Source: Desulfuromonadales bacterium
Lineage (GTDB): Bacteria; Desulfobacterota; Desulfuromonadia; Geobacterales; Pseudopelobacteraceae
Assembly (NCBI GenBank): GCA_016650295.1
Contig: JAENWA010000031.1
Coordinates: 1 to 38,020 of the forward strand
DNA length: 38,020 nt
Direction: 5' to 3'
Shown here: one piece after another, positions 1 to 9,836 of the stretch
How the letters are laid out: each line of letters opens with the position of its first letter
Position numbering within the stretch: position 1 is the first letter of the stretch
The notes under the pieces: model-generated
Databases searched by the model: none
What the model was told of the DNA's origin: nothing
The model's input: the letters and a program-made list of their open reading frames with translations, nothing else
Program-made: the position numbers and the translations under genes

Positions 1-63
1 ACGGGCTTAACAATACGTACGGCCATAGTCTAAAACCTCCCCGCCTTCTACTCTAATTAAATG

Positions 64-112
64 GGAGGTAAATGTCTCAGCTATATTGGCACAGAGGGCT
101 ACCTCCTTTTTT
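64..112 (+). terminator. Intrinsic terminator for a gene left of the window
   Basis: Arms GGAGGTA (64-70) and TACCTCC (100-106) are perfect inverted repeats followed by six T residues on the plus strand. The loop is long (29 nt), so efficiency is uncertain. It would end a plus-strand transcript entering from the left edge and face the end of the minus-strand membrane-protein gene. Confidence 0.5.
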
Positions 113-120
113 GTTAAACA

Positions 121-873
121 TCAAATTTTATCGCAAGCGCGAAGCAGTGTCTCCGCGTAAGTGAATGCTGCGTTTCGTACTGTATTCTCGGTAAAGTACG
201 ATACCCATACCAGCAGCATCGCCATTGAAACTGCCAGTGAGATATTTGACGCAGTTGAAGCGCTTGCTGGGTTAAAAAGAATGCCGCTCTCATTTCCAAC
301 TTTGACAATCCCTTCAGTAATCAAGACCCAAGCTGACGTGGCAAGGCAAATGCTTATTCCGATAGATTTGAGACCGTAGGCGTTTCTACGGAAGCCGTAG
401 GCGATATTTTCTTCAAATAACATCTTGTGCTTACTCTTGTCCCTTGTATGGTTCAGTAACCACCGCACTGCCGATTGGTAAATCTCGTCCGCGTTGACAG
501 GATCACTTTTTTCCTCGATCTCGTTGGGGAACTCCAGATTTATCATACGTGACAAAAACGTATGATAGCGGCGTTTTGTGGGACCTTCTATGTTCCGGTC
601 ACTATGCCGAAGAAGTTGTGTGGTTGGTTTACCTCCCCAAGCTGAATATAGGATTGGTTCCAGACACCTCCCACGTTCCCGCGCAATGCTTGCAAGAAGG
701 TAGAGTCCGCCACATGAAGCGGCTACAGTGCTCGCAGCAGTAACAACAGAATTCGAGCTGTAAAGTACCGTTGCCATCACAATTACTGGCATCCCTGCCA
801 ATAGTGCGGGATACAGTCTTGCCTGTCTTTCGTATGGGTCCGTGACCTTTGACAGAATATCGGTTAGTCCCAC
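121..873 (-). CDS. Four-helix membrane protein of unknown function
   Basis: This 250-aa protein begins with GTG at 873. I do not recognise a named family. Two hydrophobic segments lie near the N-terminus (about residues 20-40 and 45-64) and two near the C-terminus (about 170-190 and 205-228). A charged cytosolic-looking region of about 100 residues separates the pairs. Its start overlaps the stop of the upstream metallo-beta-lactamase-fold gene by 10 nt, so the two were probably translationally coupled. The pairing of a soluble MBL hydrolase with a small membrane protein resembles accessory or defence-type gene pairs, but that is inference from arrangement. The partner is truncated, so this gene may no longer be expressed or useful. 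Composition is less GC-rich than the nif genes. Confidence 0.65.
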   Translation of the reverse strand: MGLTDILSKVTDPYERQARLYPALLAGMPVIVMATVLYSSNSVVTAASTVAASCGGLYLLASIARERGRCLEPILYSAWGGKPTTQLLRHSDRNIEGPTKRRYHTFLSRMINLEFPNEIEEKSDPVNADEIYQSAVRWLLNHTRDKSKHKMLFEENIAYGFRRNAYGLKSIGISICLATSAWVLITEGIVKVGNESGILFNPASASTASNISLAVSMAMLLVWVSYFTENTVRNAAFTYAETLLRACDKI

Positions 874-1265
874 GCTTCCACCTCATTTGAAAATGGTATT
901 GTCGAAGCTGAACCCCATCCACGAGAATCCATGTTGTACAAGTGGCATTTTGTCTCGCCCCTTGTCTCGACAACATTCCCGCCGCGCCTGATGAAGGCGT
1001 TCGTAACTGTCTTTCTGGGGTGAGTAGTGGACTCCTTTCCCACCGATACAAATGAGGAAAACGATTGAACGCCATCGTTCACTGCCTTCCGCGGGCCAAG
1101 AATCCGGTCCAGAGCGGCCGTCGAGACATTATTGCGGCTACCGTGATGGGGAATCTGGCTGAATTTCAAGCCGCTAGGAATAGATATCCCCTGAGCTTCT
1201 GCATAAACCCTGCATGCATTCTTGAATACCGCACCCACCCGCCCGCCGCATTTTTCAGCACTTGA
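864..1265 (-). pseudogene. 5'-truncated metallo-beta-lactamase-fold hydrolase (ComEC/Rec2-like)
   Basis: The remaining reading frame gives about 124 residues from a GTG at 1238; the frame upstream is closed by a TAA at 1266-1268. It keeps the C-terminal half of a ComEC/Rec2-type MBL domain: an IPHHGSRNN segment with the paired His seen in this family, then a SVGKESTTHP segment carrying a later metal-ligand-type His, then a short beta-rich end. The N-terminal HxHxDH metal site that such enzymes need is absent, so this is a non-functional remnant. Its stop overlaps the start of the membrane-protein gene by 10 nt. The break lies within the promoter region of the modE gene, suggesting that the left border of the mod-nif segment cut into this gene. 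Family assignment rests on motif recognition only. Confidence 0.6.
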
Positions 1266-1306
1266 TTAATTGTTGTCCAGTCGTTATATAATTTGAAATA
1301 TAAGGA
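1262..1306 (+). promoter_or_regulatory. Candidate modE promoter overlapped by a ModE-type Mo-box
   Basis: TCGTTATATA (1281-1290) and AATATAAGGA (1297-1306) form an inverted repeat with 8 of 10 symmetric positions and a 6-nt spacer. This closely matches the known ModE box, two TATATAACG-like half sites 6-7 nt apart. A TATAAT -10 element lies inside it at 1287-1292. A possible -35, TTGATT, is at 1262-1267 with a long 19-nt spacer. ModE bound here would cover the -10, which fits autorepression of the mod operon when molybdate is plentiful. Confidence 0.6.
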
Positions 1307-1415
1307 CATAATTAGTATTATTGTAACATGCCGTAAACAAAGAATGTTTGTTGTATTGTTTTTTGGCATACATTGTGTAATCTGTTGATGAATAAACGCT
1401 TCAGGAGAGTTGGGC

Positions 1416-2231
1416 GTGAGAAAATCAAAATCCACACCTGATACCGGCATTTCAGGGAGTTTATGGATACATCGCCGGCAGAGTGAGTTTCTGGGGGGCG
1501 ACCGCATCAACCTGCTGGAAAAGATCGACGAACTCGGGTCGATTACCAAGGCCGCCAAGGCGGTCGGCGTAAGCTACAAAACCGCCTGGGATACGATCAA
1601 CATGATCAACAACCTGGCGGAAAAACCGCTGGTTGACCGTCTGACCGGCGGCAAGGGTGGCGGCGGCACCAGTCTCACGATAGAAGGTAAAAAGGTAATC
1701 AACCAATTCAAAACCATCCAGGAAGAGCACAAAAAATTCCTGAAAAACCTGGAGGACAGGCTCGGCGACACCGACAGCCTGTACCAGTTTCTGAGGAGGA
1801 TTTCCATGAAAGTCAGCGCACGTAATACATTTGCAGGCAGTGTAACTACCATCACCAAAGGCGTCGTTAATGCCGAGGTTTCACTGTCACTTAAAGGCGG
1901 CATCCCGCTTACCGCCGTAGTCACCAATGGCGCCATCGACAACCTGGGACTGAAGGTCGGCGCTGAAGCCTACGCCATCATCAAGGCCAGCTCGGTCATC
2001 ATCGGCACCGACCTTCACGATGCCAAGGTCAGCGCCCGCAACGTATTTTGCGGAACCATCGCTAAAATCATTGAGGGACCGGTCAATACCGAGGTGGATG
2101 TGGAGATCGGCGGCGGCAATACCGTCAGTGCCGTCATTACCCATGAAAGTTCAACCCGCCTCGGTCTGAAAGTCGGCGGCCACGCCTGCGCCCTGTTCAA
2201 GGCCTCCAGCGTTATCATCGGCGTCAGTTAA
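1416..2231 (+). CDS. modE: ModE-type molybdate-responsive transcriptional regulator
   Basis: Full-length ModE architecture. An N-terminal winged helix-turn-helix of the LysR-like ModE type spans about residues 18-85 (GSITKAAKAVGVSYKTAWD recognition region). Two molybdate-binding Mop/TOBE repeats follow at about 131-197 and 204-270, each starting with KVSARN and ending with KASSVIIG. Molybdate binding by the Mop pair is known to switch ModE to its DNA-binding form, repressing mod genes. I prefer the GTG at 1416 (271 aa) because AGGAG at 1403-1407 lies 8 nt upstream; the TTG at 1410 would be only 2 nt from it. It is the first gene of modE-modA-modB-modC and probably controls itself through the candidate Mo-box at 1281-1306. 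It may also tie molybdate supply to the adjoining nif genes. Confidence 0.93.
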   Translation: MRKSKSTPDTGISGSLWIHRRQSEFLGGDRINLLEKIDELGSITKAAKAVGVSYKTAWDTINMINNLAEKPLVDRLTGGKGGGGTSLTIEGKKVINQFKTIQEEHKKFLKNLEDRLGDTDSLYQFLRRISMKVSARNTFAGSVTTITKGVVNAEVSLSLKGGIPLTAVVTNGAIDNLGLKVGAEAYAIIKASSVIIGTDLHDAKVSARNVFCGTIAKIIEGPVNTEVDVEIGGGNTVSAVITHESSTRLGLKVGGHACALFKASSVIIGVS

Positions 2232-2240
2232 GGAGGGTTC

Positions 2241-2972
2241 ATGCGTTTTTTTCTGTCTATATTACTTGTGGTACTGTTCGCTGCGCCCGTCCTGGCCGGT
2301 GATGTCAATCTCTCTGTTGCCGCCAGCCTGAAAGAGGTTCTCAATGAATTGTCCGACAGCTATACCAAGACTCATCCCGGCGTGAAGTTCGTCAAGAACT
2401 ATGGCGCATCCGGAGCGCTGGTCAAACAGATCGAGAGCGGCGCCCCATCCGACGTATTTATCTCCGCTAACCAGGAGTGGATGGATTACCTGAAAAACAA
2501 GAATCTGGCAGACGTCGCCAGCATTGGAACCTTTACCTACAACACCCTGGTATTTGCAGGCACACCTGGCAAAGCATCATCCATGCAGGATCTGGTCAAG
2601 CTGGAGAGGATCGCCATCGGCAGCCCCAAGAGCGTTCCGGCCGGGGAGTATGCCAGTGAAGCCATCAAGAAGTCCGGTTTCAACAAACAACTGTGGAAAA
2701 AACTGGTCATTGCCAAGGATGTGCGCGAATGCCTGATGTATGCCGAGCGGGGTGAGGTTGACGGCGCCTTCGTGTACAGGACCGATGCCCTTCTGGCGAA
2801 ACAGGCCAGGATTCTCTTTACCGTGCCCCAGGAGCTTTATTCGAGGGTAACCTACCCCATGGCGCTGACGGTTGCGGGTGCGAAGAACAAGGATGCCGAG
2901 GCGTTTTTTGCCTATCTGCATGGTGATGAGGCGAAGGCGGTGTTGAGCAAATACGGGTTTGCGGCCCGGTAA
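2241..2972 (+). CDS. modA: Periplasmic molybdate-binding protein ModA
   Basis: Substrate-binding protein of the molybdate ABC importer, 243 aa, the usual size for ModA. A clear Sec signal peptide (MRFFLSILLVVLFAAPVLAG) ends near residue 20, so the mature protein is periplasmic. The mature start (NLSVAASLKEVL), the YGASGALVKQIESGAPSDVF block, the PKSVPAGEYA segment and the GEVDGAFVYRTDA segment are typical of ModA and contribute to oxyanion binding. The ATG is preceded by AAGGAGG just after the modE stop, and modB starts 3 nt after its stop, so the genes are co-transcribed and tightly coupled. Molybdate delivered by this system supplies FeMo-cofactor synthesis for the nitrogenase encoded next door. 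Tungstate-binding WtpA/TupA is a less likely alternative, given the flanking modE, modB and modC. Confidence 0.95.
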   Translation: MRFFLSILLVVLFAAPVLAGDVNLSVAASLKEVLNELSDSYTKTHPGVKFVKNYGASGALVKQIESGAPSDVFISANQEWMDYLKNKNLADVASIGTFTYNTLVFAGTPGKASSMQDLVKLERIAIGSPKSVPAGEYASEAIKKSGFNKQLWKKLVIAKDVRECLMYAERGEVDGAFVYRTDALLAKQARILFTVPQELYSRVTYPMALTVAGAKNKDAEAFFAYLHGDEAKAVLSKYGFAAR

Positions 2973-2975
2973 CCC

Positions 2976-3659
2976 ATGACTCCACTCTCCCCCACAGATT
3001 ACGATGCCATCCGGCTTTCTGTTCAGGTTGCGATCGCGGCAACCCTGCTGTCACTGCCGTTCGGCTTTGCCTTCGCCTATTTGATTACCTTTGTCAAATT
3101 CCGTGGCAAGGTGCTGCTGGAGGTGCTGGTCAACCTGCCGCTGACCCTGCCGCCGGTGGTGGTGGGCTATTTCCTGCTGTTGCTGCTGGGCAGGCATGGC
3201 TGGCTCGGTTCCCTGCTCAACGAAGCCGGTATCCGGCTGATCTTCACCCTCAAGGCGGCGGTAATCGCCTCGGCGGTGGTCGGGTTTCCGCTGCTGGTGC
3301 GCTCCCTGCGCATCGGCATGGAATCCATTGATCCGCAACTGATCAACGCCTCCCGCACCCTGGGGGCACGCTGGCACGACACGCTGCTGACCGTTATCCT
3401 GCCGCTTTCGGTGCCCGGCCTGGCGGCCGGTTCATCCCTGATGTTTGCCCGCAGCCTGGGTGAATTCGGTGCGACCATCATCGTGGCCGGCAACATCCCC
3501 GGTGTCACCCAGACCATCCCGCTGGCCATCTATGAGTATGCCAGCTCACCCACCAGCGAAAGCATGGCGCTTTCGCTCTGCCTGGTATCGGTTGTTATTT
3601 CATTGGTCGTGCTCTTCCTGCACGAGATGATGGCTAAAAAAATGGCACGGAGGCGCTGA
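2976..3659 (+). CDS. modB: Molybdate ABC transporter permease ModB
   Basis: Inner-membrane permease, 227 aa, of the size and topology of ModB, with about five to six hydrophobic segments. The cytoplasmic EAA-type loop, which docks on the ATPase, is visible in the region ASRTLGARWHDTLLTVILP, followed by the GLAAGSSLMFARSLGEFGAT block that is highly conserved in molybdate and sulfate permeases. The ATG lies 3 nt after the modA stop and the stop is immediately followed by the modC ATG at 3661. The protein would form the transmembrane dimer that carries molybdate handed over by ModA into the cytoplasm, energised by ModC. Confidence 0.95.
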   Translation: MTPLSPTDYDAIRLSVQVAIAATLLSLPFGFAFAYLITFVKFRGKVLLEVLVNLPLTLPPVVVGYFLLLLLGRHGWLGSLLNEAGIRLIFTLKAAVIASAVVGFPLLVRSLRIGMESIDPQLINASRTLGARWHDTLLTVILPLSVPGLAAGSSLMFARSLGEFGATIIVAGNIPGVTQTIPLAIYEYASSPTSESMALSLCLVSVVISLVVLFLHEMMAKKMARRR

Positions 3660-3660
3660 C

Positions 3661-5884
<2,224 letters not shown>

Positions 5885-5888
5885 AGGC

Positions 5889-5922
5889 ATCAGACCAGTC
5901 TGACAAGTCGGACTAGTCTGAT
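5889..5922 (+). promoter_or_regulatory. Intercistronic hairpin between nifH and nifD
   Basis: ATCAGAC (5889-5895) pairs with GTCTGAT (5916-5922), with a further inner AGTC/GACT stem across one C-A mismatch. No T-run follows, so it is not a standard terminator. In several diazotrophs a structure here stabilises nifH mRNA and raises NifH over NifDK; the same role is inferred. Confidence 0.6.
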
Positions 5923-5949
5923 AAAATCACCAAAACCAAGGAGCCAATC

Positions 5950-7395
5950 ATGTCAGATAAAATACGAAAAATAGAAGGCATCACCAAGGAATCCACTCAG
6001 GCCATGATCGATGAGGCCCTGTCGGTGTATCCCGAGAAGGCCAGAAAGAAACGCGCCCCGCATCTGGCGCCCAACGATGCAGCCTCCGGCTGCGCCAGCG
6101 TCAAGTCCAACAAGAAGACCGTTCCGGGTGTCATGAGCGCCCGTGGTTGTGCCTATGCCGGCGCCAAGGGCGTTGTCTGGGGCCCGATCCGCGATATGGT
6201 CCACGTTTCCCACGGTCCGGTCGGCTGCGGCTGGTACTCCTGGGGCACACGCCGTAACCTGATGAGCGGCATCACCGGCGTTACCAGCTTTCCGATGCAG
6301 TTCACCTCCGATTTCCAGGAAAAGGACATCGTCTACGGCGGCGACAAGAAGCTTAAGACCCTGCTGGAAGAGGCCCACGAGCTGTTCCCGCTGGCCAAGG
6401 GGATCTCGGTTCTGTCCGAGTGTCCGGTCGGCCTGATCGGCGACGATATCAACTCAGTCGCCAAGTCCTCCGCCAAGGATCTGGATATCCCGATCATCCC
6501 CTGTAACTGCGAGGGTTTCCGCGGTGTATCCCAGTCGTTGGGTCATCACATCTCCAATGACACCATTCGAGACTACATCATCGGAACCCGTGAATTTGCA
6601 GAGCCGGAAAGCCCTTATGACATCTCGCTGATCGGCGATTACAACATCGGCGGCGACGTCTGGTCGGCCAAATCCCTGCTGGAAGAAATCGGCCTGAACG
6701 TAAAATCGGTCTGGACCGGCGACGGCGAACTGGAGAAGATTGCCGCCACCCACACTGTCAAGCTGAACCTGATCCACTGCTACCGCTCCATGAACTACAT
6801 GTGCAAGGTTATGGAAGAGAAGTTCGGTATCCCCTGGCTGGAATTCAACTTCTTCGGCCCGACCAAGATCAGGGAGAGCCTGCGTGCCATCGGAGCCCGC
6901 TTTGATCAGAACATCCAGGACAAGGTCGAACTGGCCATCGCCAAGTACGAGCCGATCATGCAGGCCATTATCGACGAGTACCGTCCGCGCCTGGAAGGCA
7001 AGAAAGTCATGCTGCTGGTAGGCGGTCTCCGTCCGCGCCACACCATCGGCGCCTATGAAGACCTGGGCATGGACTGCGTCGGCTCCGGCTACGAATTCGC
7101 CCATACCGACGACTACGACCGTACCGCTCCGGAGATGCCGGATGCCACGGTGGTCTACGATGACCCCTCCGAGTACGAGTTTGAAAAGTTTGCCGACGCG
7201 CTCAAGCCGGACCTGATCGGCAGCGGCATCAAGGAAAAATACGTCTTCCAGAAGATGGGCATTCCTTTCCGCCAGATGCACAGCTGGGACTACTCCGGCC
7301 CCTACCACGGCTACAATGGTTTCGAGATCTTTGCCCGCGACGTGGATATGGCGGTGAATAGCCCGACCTGGAAACTGGTAAAAGCGCCATATTAA
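5950..7395 (+). CDS. nifD: Nitrogenase MoFe protein alpha chain NifD
   Basis: Alpha subunit of the molybdenum-iron dinitrogenase, which binds FeMo-cofactor and shares the P-cluster with NifK. P-cluster ligands Cys67, Cys93 and Cys158 are present in the contexts [22 protein letters not shown] and [11 protein letters not shown]. FeMo-cofactor ligands are Cys277 ([11 protein letters not shown]) and His444 ([13 protein letters not shown]). The active-site Gln195/His199 block SQSLGHH is intact. Length is 481 aa, normal for the Mo type; the absence of vnf/anf features and the adjoining mod operon support a Mo-nitrogenase. The start has AAGGAG just upstream. It is co-transcribed with nifH, but a 186-bp gap containing a repeat separates it from nifK, which is longer than usual in nifHDK operons. 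Confidence 0.98.
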   Translation: MSDKIRKIEGITKESTQAMIDEALSVYPEKARKKRAPHLAPNDAASGCASVKSNKKTVPGVMSARGCAYAGAKGVVWGPIRDMVHVSHGPVGCGWYSWGTRRNLMSGITGVTSFPMQFTSDFQEKDIVYGGDKKLKTLLEEAHELFPLAKGISVLSECPVGLIGDDINSVAKSSAKDLDIPIIPCNCEGFRGVSQSLGHHISNDTIRDYIIGTREFAEPESPYDISLIGDYNIGGDVWSAKSLLEEIGLNVKSVWTGDGELEKIAATHTVKLNLIHCYRSMNYMCKVMEEKFGIPWLEFNFFGPTKIRESLRAIGARFDQNIQDKVELAIAKYEPIMQAIIDEYRPRLEGKKVMLLVGGLRPRHTIGAYEDLGMDCVGSGYEFAHTDDYDRTAPEMPDATVVYDDPSEYEFEKFADALKPDLIGSGIKEKYVFQKMGIPFRQMHSWDYSGPYHGYNGFEIFARDVDMAVNSPTWKLVKAPY

Positions 7396-7581
7396 CGGCG
7401 CCCGCTTTTGCGCCATCTCGGCGGCGGGTTTCGGATTATCGTTGTGCGACGTAGCGCTGCTACGCCTCCGCCGAAATCCTCACCCGCCACCGACCTGGCA
7501 TCAAAATCGAACGCCGCTTGGAACTGCTTATAAAAACTCGGTTGTGCGACAGATTGGTCGCCAACCCAAAAGGAGTAAATT
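7396..7581 (+). repeat. REP-like palindromic element in the nifD-nifK gap
   Basis: The gap carries an imperfect long palindrome (about 7420-7491) with GGCGGCGGGT...TTTCGG-type arms and a central GTAGC-GCT-GCTAC hairpin (about 7451-7463). A smaller GGCGC/GCGCC hairpin follows nifD (7397-7414). The 10-mer GTTGTGCGAC occurs twice, exactly 100 bp apart (7441-7450 and 7541-7550). The nifK ribosome-binding site AAGGAG lies at the right end. No T-run follows the stems, so read-through into nifK is expected. It resembles dispersed intergenic repeats of Geobacter-type genomes; that is recognition, not a search. Confidence 0.6.
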
Positions 7582-9051
7582 ATGTCAAACTTACTAAACC
7601 TTGAAGTTAAAAAGATTGTCGAAACCCCGCCGGAAGAGATCGAGCGCGTCAAAGAGTGGATCAACACGGATGAGTATAGAGAAAAGAACTTTGCCCGCCA
7701 GGCTCTGGTGATCAACCCGGTTCACGCCTGTCAGCCGCTGGGCGCTCAGCTGGTCGCACACGGTTTTGAAGGAACCCTGCCGTTCGTACATGGTTCACAG
7801 GGCTGTGCATCTTACTACCGTTCGACCCTCAACCGCCATTTCCGCGAGCCGGCCCCGGCAGTATCCGACTCCATGACCGAGGACGGCGCGGTATTCGGCG
7901 GCCAGAACAACCTCCATGAAGGGTTGGAGAATGCTTATTCGATCTACAAGCCCAAGATGATCGCGGTCTTCACCTCCTGCATGCCGGAGGTCATCGGCGA
8001 CGACCTGACCGCCTTCATCAAGAATGCCAAGCAGAAAGCTATTGTTCCCAAGGAACTGCCGATTCCCTACGCCAACACCCCCAGCTTCAACGGCACCCAT
8101 ATCCATGGCTACGACTCCATGCTGCTTTCGATCCTGCAGAACCTGACCGAGGGGAAACAGATCGAAGGACGCTGCACCGGCAAGCTGAACCTGATCGCCG
8201 GCTGCGACTTCAATACCGGTGACTACCGCGAGTACAAACGCATCCTGAAAGAATTCGGCATCCCTTATACTGTCCTGGCCGACATCTCCGACACCTTTGA
8301 TTCGCCCTGCGACGGCACCTATAATATCTACGCCGGTGGAACCAAGCTGGAGGATGCCGCCGACTCGATCAATGGCAAGGCCACCATCTCACTTGGTCCC
8401 TATGCCACACCCAAGACCTTCGGCTGGATCAAGGACAACTACTCCGGCAAGCATGTATCCATGCCGATGCCGATCGGTATCGAGAAGACCGATGCCTTCA
8501 TCATGAAGGTGGCCGAACTGTTCGGCAAGGAAGTGCCGGCTTCACTGAAGAACGAGCGCGGTCGCGCCGTGGATGCCGTCACCGACTCTCACCAGTACAT
8601 GCACGGCAAGAAGTTCGCAGTCTACGGCGACCCGGACTACCTGATGGGCTATGTCTCCTTCCTGCTGGAGATGGGCGCCCGTCCGCACCACATCCTCTGC
8701 AGCCGCGGCAGTAAGAAGGTCGAGAAAGAACTGCAGGCTCTGCTGGATGGCTCCATGTACGGCAAGGACTGCACAATCTACATGAACAAGGACCTCTGGC
8801 ATTTGCGTTCGCTGCTGATGACCGATGCGGTCGATGCCGTGATCGGCGACAGCCACGGCAAATTCGCCACCCGCGACGCCAAGGTACCGCTGTTCCGCTT
8901 CGGTTTCCCGGTCTTCGATCGCGTCAACAAGCACCGTTACCCGCTAATCGGCTATCAGGGCACCGTCAACATGGTGACCGAGATCTGCAACAAGTTTATC
9001 GATATCAAGGATGAGACCTGTGAGGATCGGTTTTTTGAATTGATGAGGTAG
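7582..9051 (+). CDS. nifK: Nitrogenase MoFe protein beta chain NifK
   Basis: Beta subunit of dinitrogenase, forming the alpha2-beta2 tetramer with NifD and contributing half of the P-cluster. Ligands Cys50 (NPVHACQPLG), Cys75 (GSQGCASYYRS) and Cys133 (FTSCMPEVIGDD) are present. At 489 aa it lacks the roughly 30-residue N-terminal extension of the Azotobacter-type protein, so it belongs to the shorter NifK type. The ATG at 7582 follows AAGGAG (7570-7575). It is the last gene of nifHDK: a strong terminator starts 36 bp after its stop. Expression should be coupled to nifHD by read-through across the repeat-containing gap, since no promoter is obvious before it. Confidence 0.98.
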   Translation: MSNLLNLEVKKIVETPPEEIERVKEWINTDEYREKNFARQALVINPVHACQPLGAQLVAHGFEGTLPFVHGSQGCASYYRSTLNRHFREPAPAVSDSMTEDGAVFGGQNNLHEGLENAYSIYKPKMIAVFTSCMPEVIGDDLTAFIKNAKQKAIVPKELPIPYANTPSFNGTHIHGYDSMLLSILQNLTEGKQIEGRCTGKLNLIAGCDFNTGDYREYKRILKEFGIPYTVLADISDTFDSPCDGTYNIYAGGTKLEDAADSINGKATISLGPYATPKTFGWIKDNYSGKHVSMPMPIGIEKTDAFIMKVAELFGKEVPASLKNERGRAVDAVTDSHQYMHGKKFAVYGDPDYLMGYVSFLLEMGARPHHILCSRGSKKVEKELQALLDGSMYGKDCTIYMNKDLWHLRSLLMTDAVDAVIGDSHGKFATRDAKVPLFRFGFPVFDRVNKHRYPLIGYQGTVNMVTEICNKFIDIKDETCEDRFFELMR

Positions 9052-9086
9052 ATTTTTCGTAACGGGATGTTACTGATGAATGAAAG

Positions 9087-9121
9087 AAAAGGGCGCTTCC
9101 CGGTGGGTTGCGCCCTTTTTG
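9087..9121. terminator. Bidirectional terminator after nifK
   Basis: AAGGGCGC and GCGCCCTT flank a 13-nt loop; the plus strand ends in a run of T (9114-9120) and the minus strand in TTTTC. It lies between the convergent nifK and nuclease genes and can serve both. Confidence 0.85.
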
Positions 9122-9122
9122 A

Positions 9123-9836
9123 TTAGCGTATGAGGTTGATCCAGAGATGCGTCAAATGAAGCTTGCTTTTGGTGCGATTTACTACAGACGTGCATTTGGT
9201 AATACGCCCATCGGTTTCCGGAGGTGTCAGTTGCTCCCGTTCCGACCAGGCAGGTTCAAAAGTCTGGATGCTCAAATCGGAAACCCAGGAGTTGATTTTC
9301 TCGCACCAGATTTCCGGATTCTCTTCCTGAAGATAGCCGATCATGCCAGCGTGTGTGAACTCTCTGCCATGAATTGAGCATTTGAAACGTTCGATGCCAC
9401 CACAAGAGATATGCTTTCCGTCTTTTTCAGGACCAATTACATATTCTTGACGCCGCTCACGGCCTAGAGTTGATGTCAGACGCTTTCCTTCAAAAACAGT
9501 GATTTTTGGAGGGTCGGTCGCGATATCTTCGATCTTGAGATGAATACCAATATCTGCTGCTGGACTGTTACCGCGCGTTTCGTCTTCCATACTTTCGTTA
9601 TGAGCAAAAAAAGGAAAGCCTTGTTTGTCGGCAACATTGGTAATGAAACGCGCCAAGCGTCTGTTTAAGCCATTTTCATTGACAATGTTCTCTTGCAGAG
9701 CAGATTCGGCGAATAATGGAAGGGAAAGTGTGATGACCTCAACAACGCTGTTGAATTGGGCGTTGTGAAGCGGCCCGATTAAAGTACCGGCGCCGCCGAG
9801 CATGCGTCTGGAGGAGAAGATCGTCACGGTGCTCAA
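9123..9836 (-). CDS. PD-(D/E)XK nuclease-like protein paired with a DNA methyltransferase
   Basis: This 237-aa protein carries a convincing PD-(D/E)XK nuclease pattern. An acidic N-terminal helix (NENGLNRRLARF, Glu54) is followed by Asp95 in AADIGI and then Glu116-Gly-Lys118 in ITVFEGKRL. A QEYV motif (Gln130, Tyr132) and the block CGGIERFKCSIHG...GMIGYLQ come next. Such a D...ExK...QxxxY-like layout is typical of restriction and DNA-repair nucleases. Its ATG overlaps the stop of the upstream 1025-aa methyltransferase by 4 nt (ATGA), so the two are co-translated. Together they look like a two-protein restriction-modification or anti-phage module. No named family is recognised. The gene converges on nifK and shares its terminator. 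AT content is higher than in the flanking nif genes, consistent with acquisition. Confidence 0.7.
   Translation of the reverse strand: MSTVTIFSSRRMLGGAGTLIGPLHNAQFNSVVEVITLSLPLFAESALQENIVNENGLNRRLARFITNVADKQGFPFFAHNESMEDETRGNSPAADIGIHLKIEDIATDPPKITVFEGKRLTSTLGRERRQEYVIGPEKDGKHISCGGIERFKCSIHGREFTHAGMIGYLQEENPEIWCEKINSWVSDLSIQTFEPAWSEREQLTPPETDGRITKCTSVVNRTKSKLHLTHLWINLIR

Noticed and set aside
1166-1558. Minus-strand 130-aa ORF over the modE promoter and start
   Set aside because: It is antisense to the clear modE start and in a different frame from the MBL remnant; no recognisable protein.
6454-7416. Long antisense ORF (320 aa) opposite nifD
   Set aside because: It is a shadow of the high-GC third-position bias of nifD and resembles no known protein. 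The same applies to long antisense ORFs opposite nifEN, the GH13 gene, the TPR gene and the acyl-CoA ligase.
7392-7715. Antisense ORF across the nifD-nifK gap
   Set aside because: It reads through the palindromic element and into nifK antisense; the apparent protein is a product of the repeat sequence.
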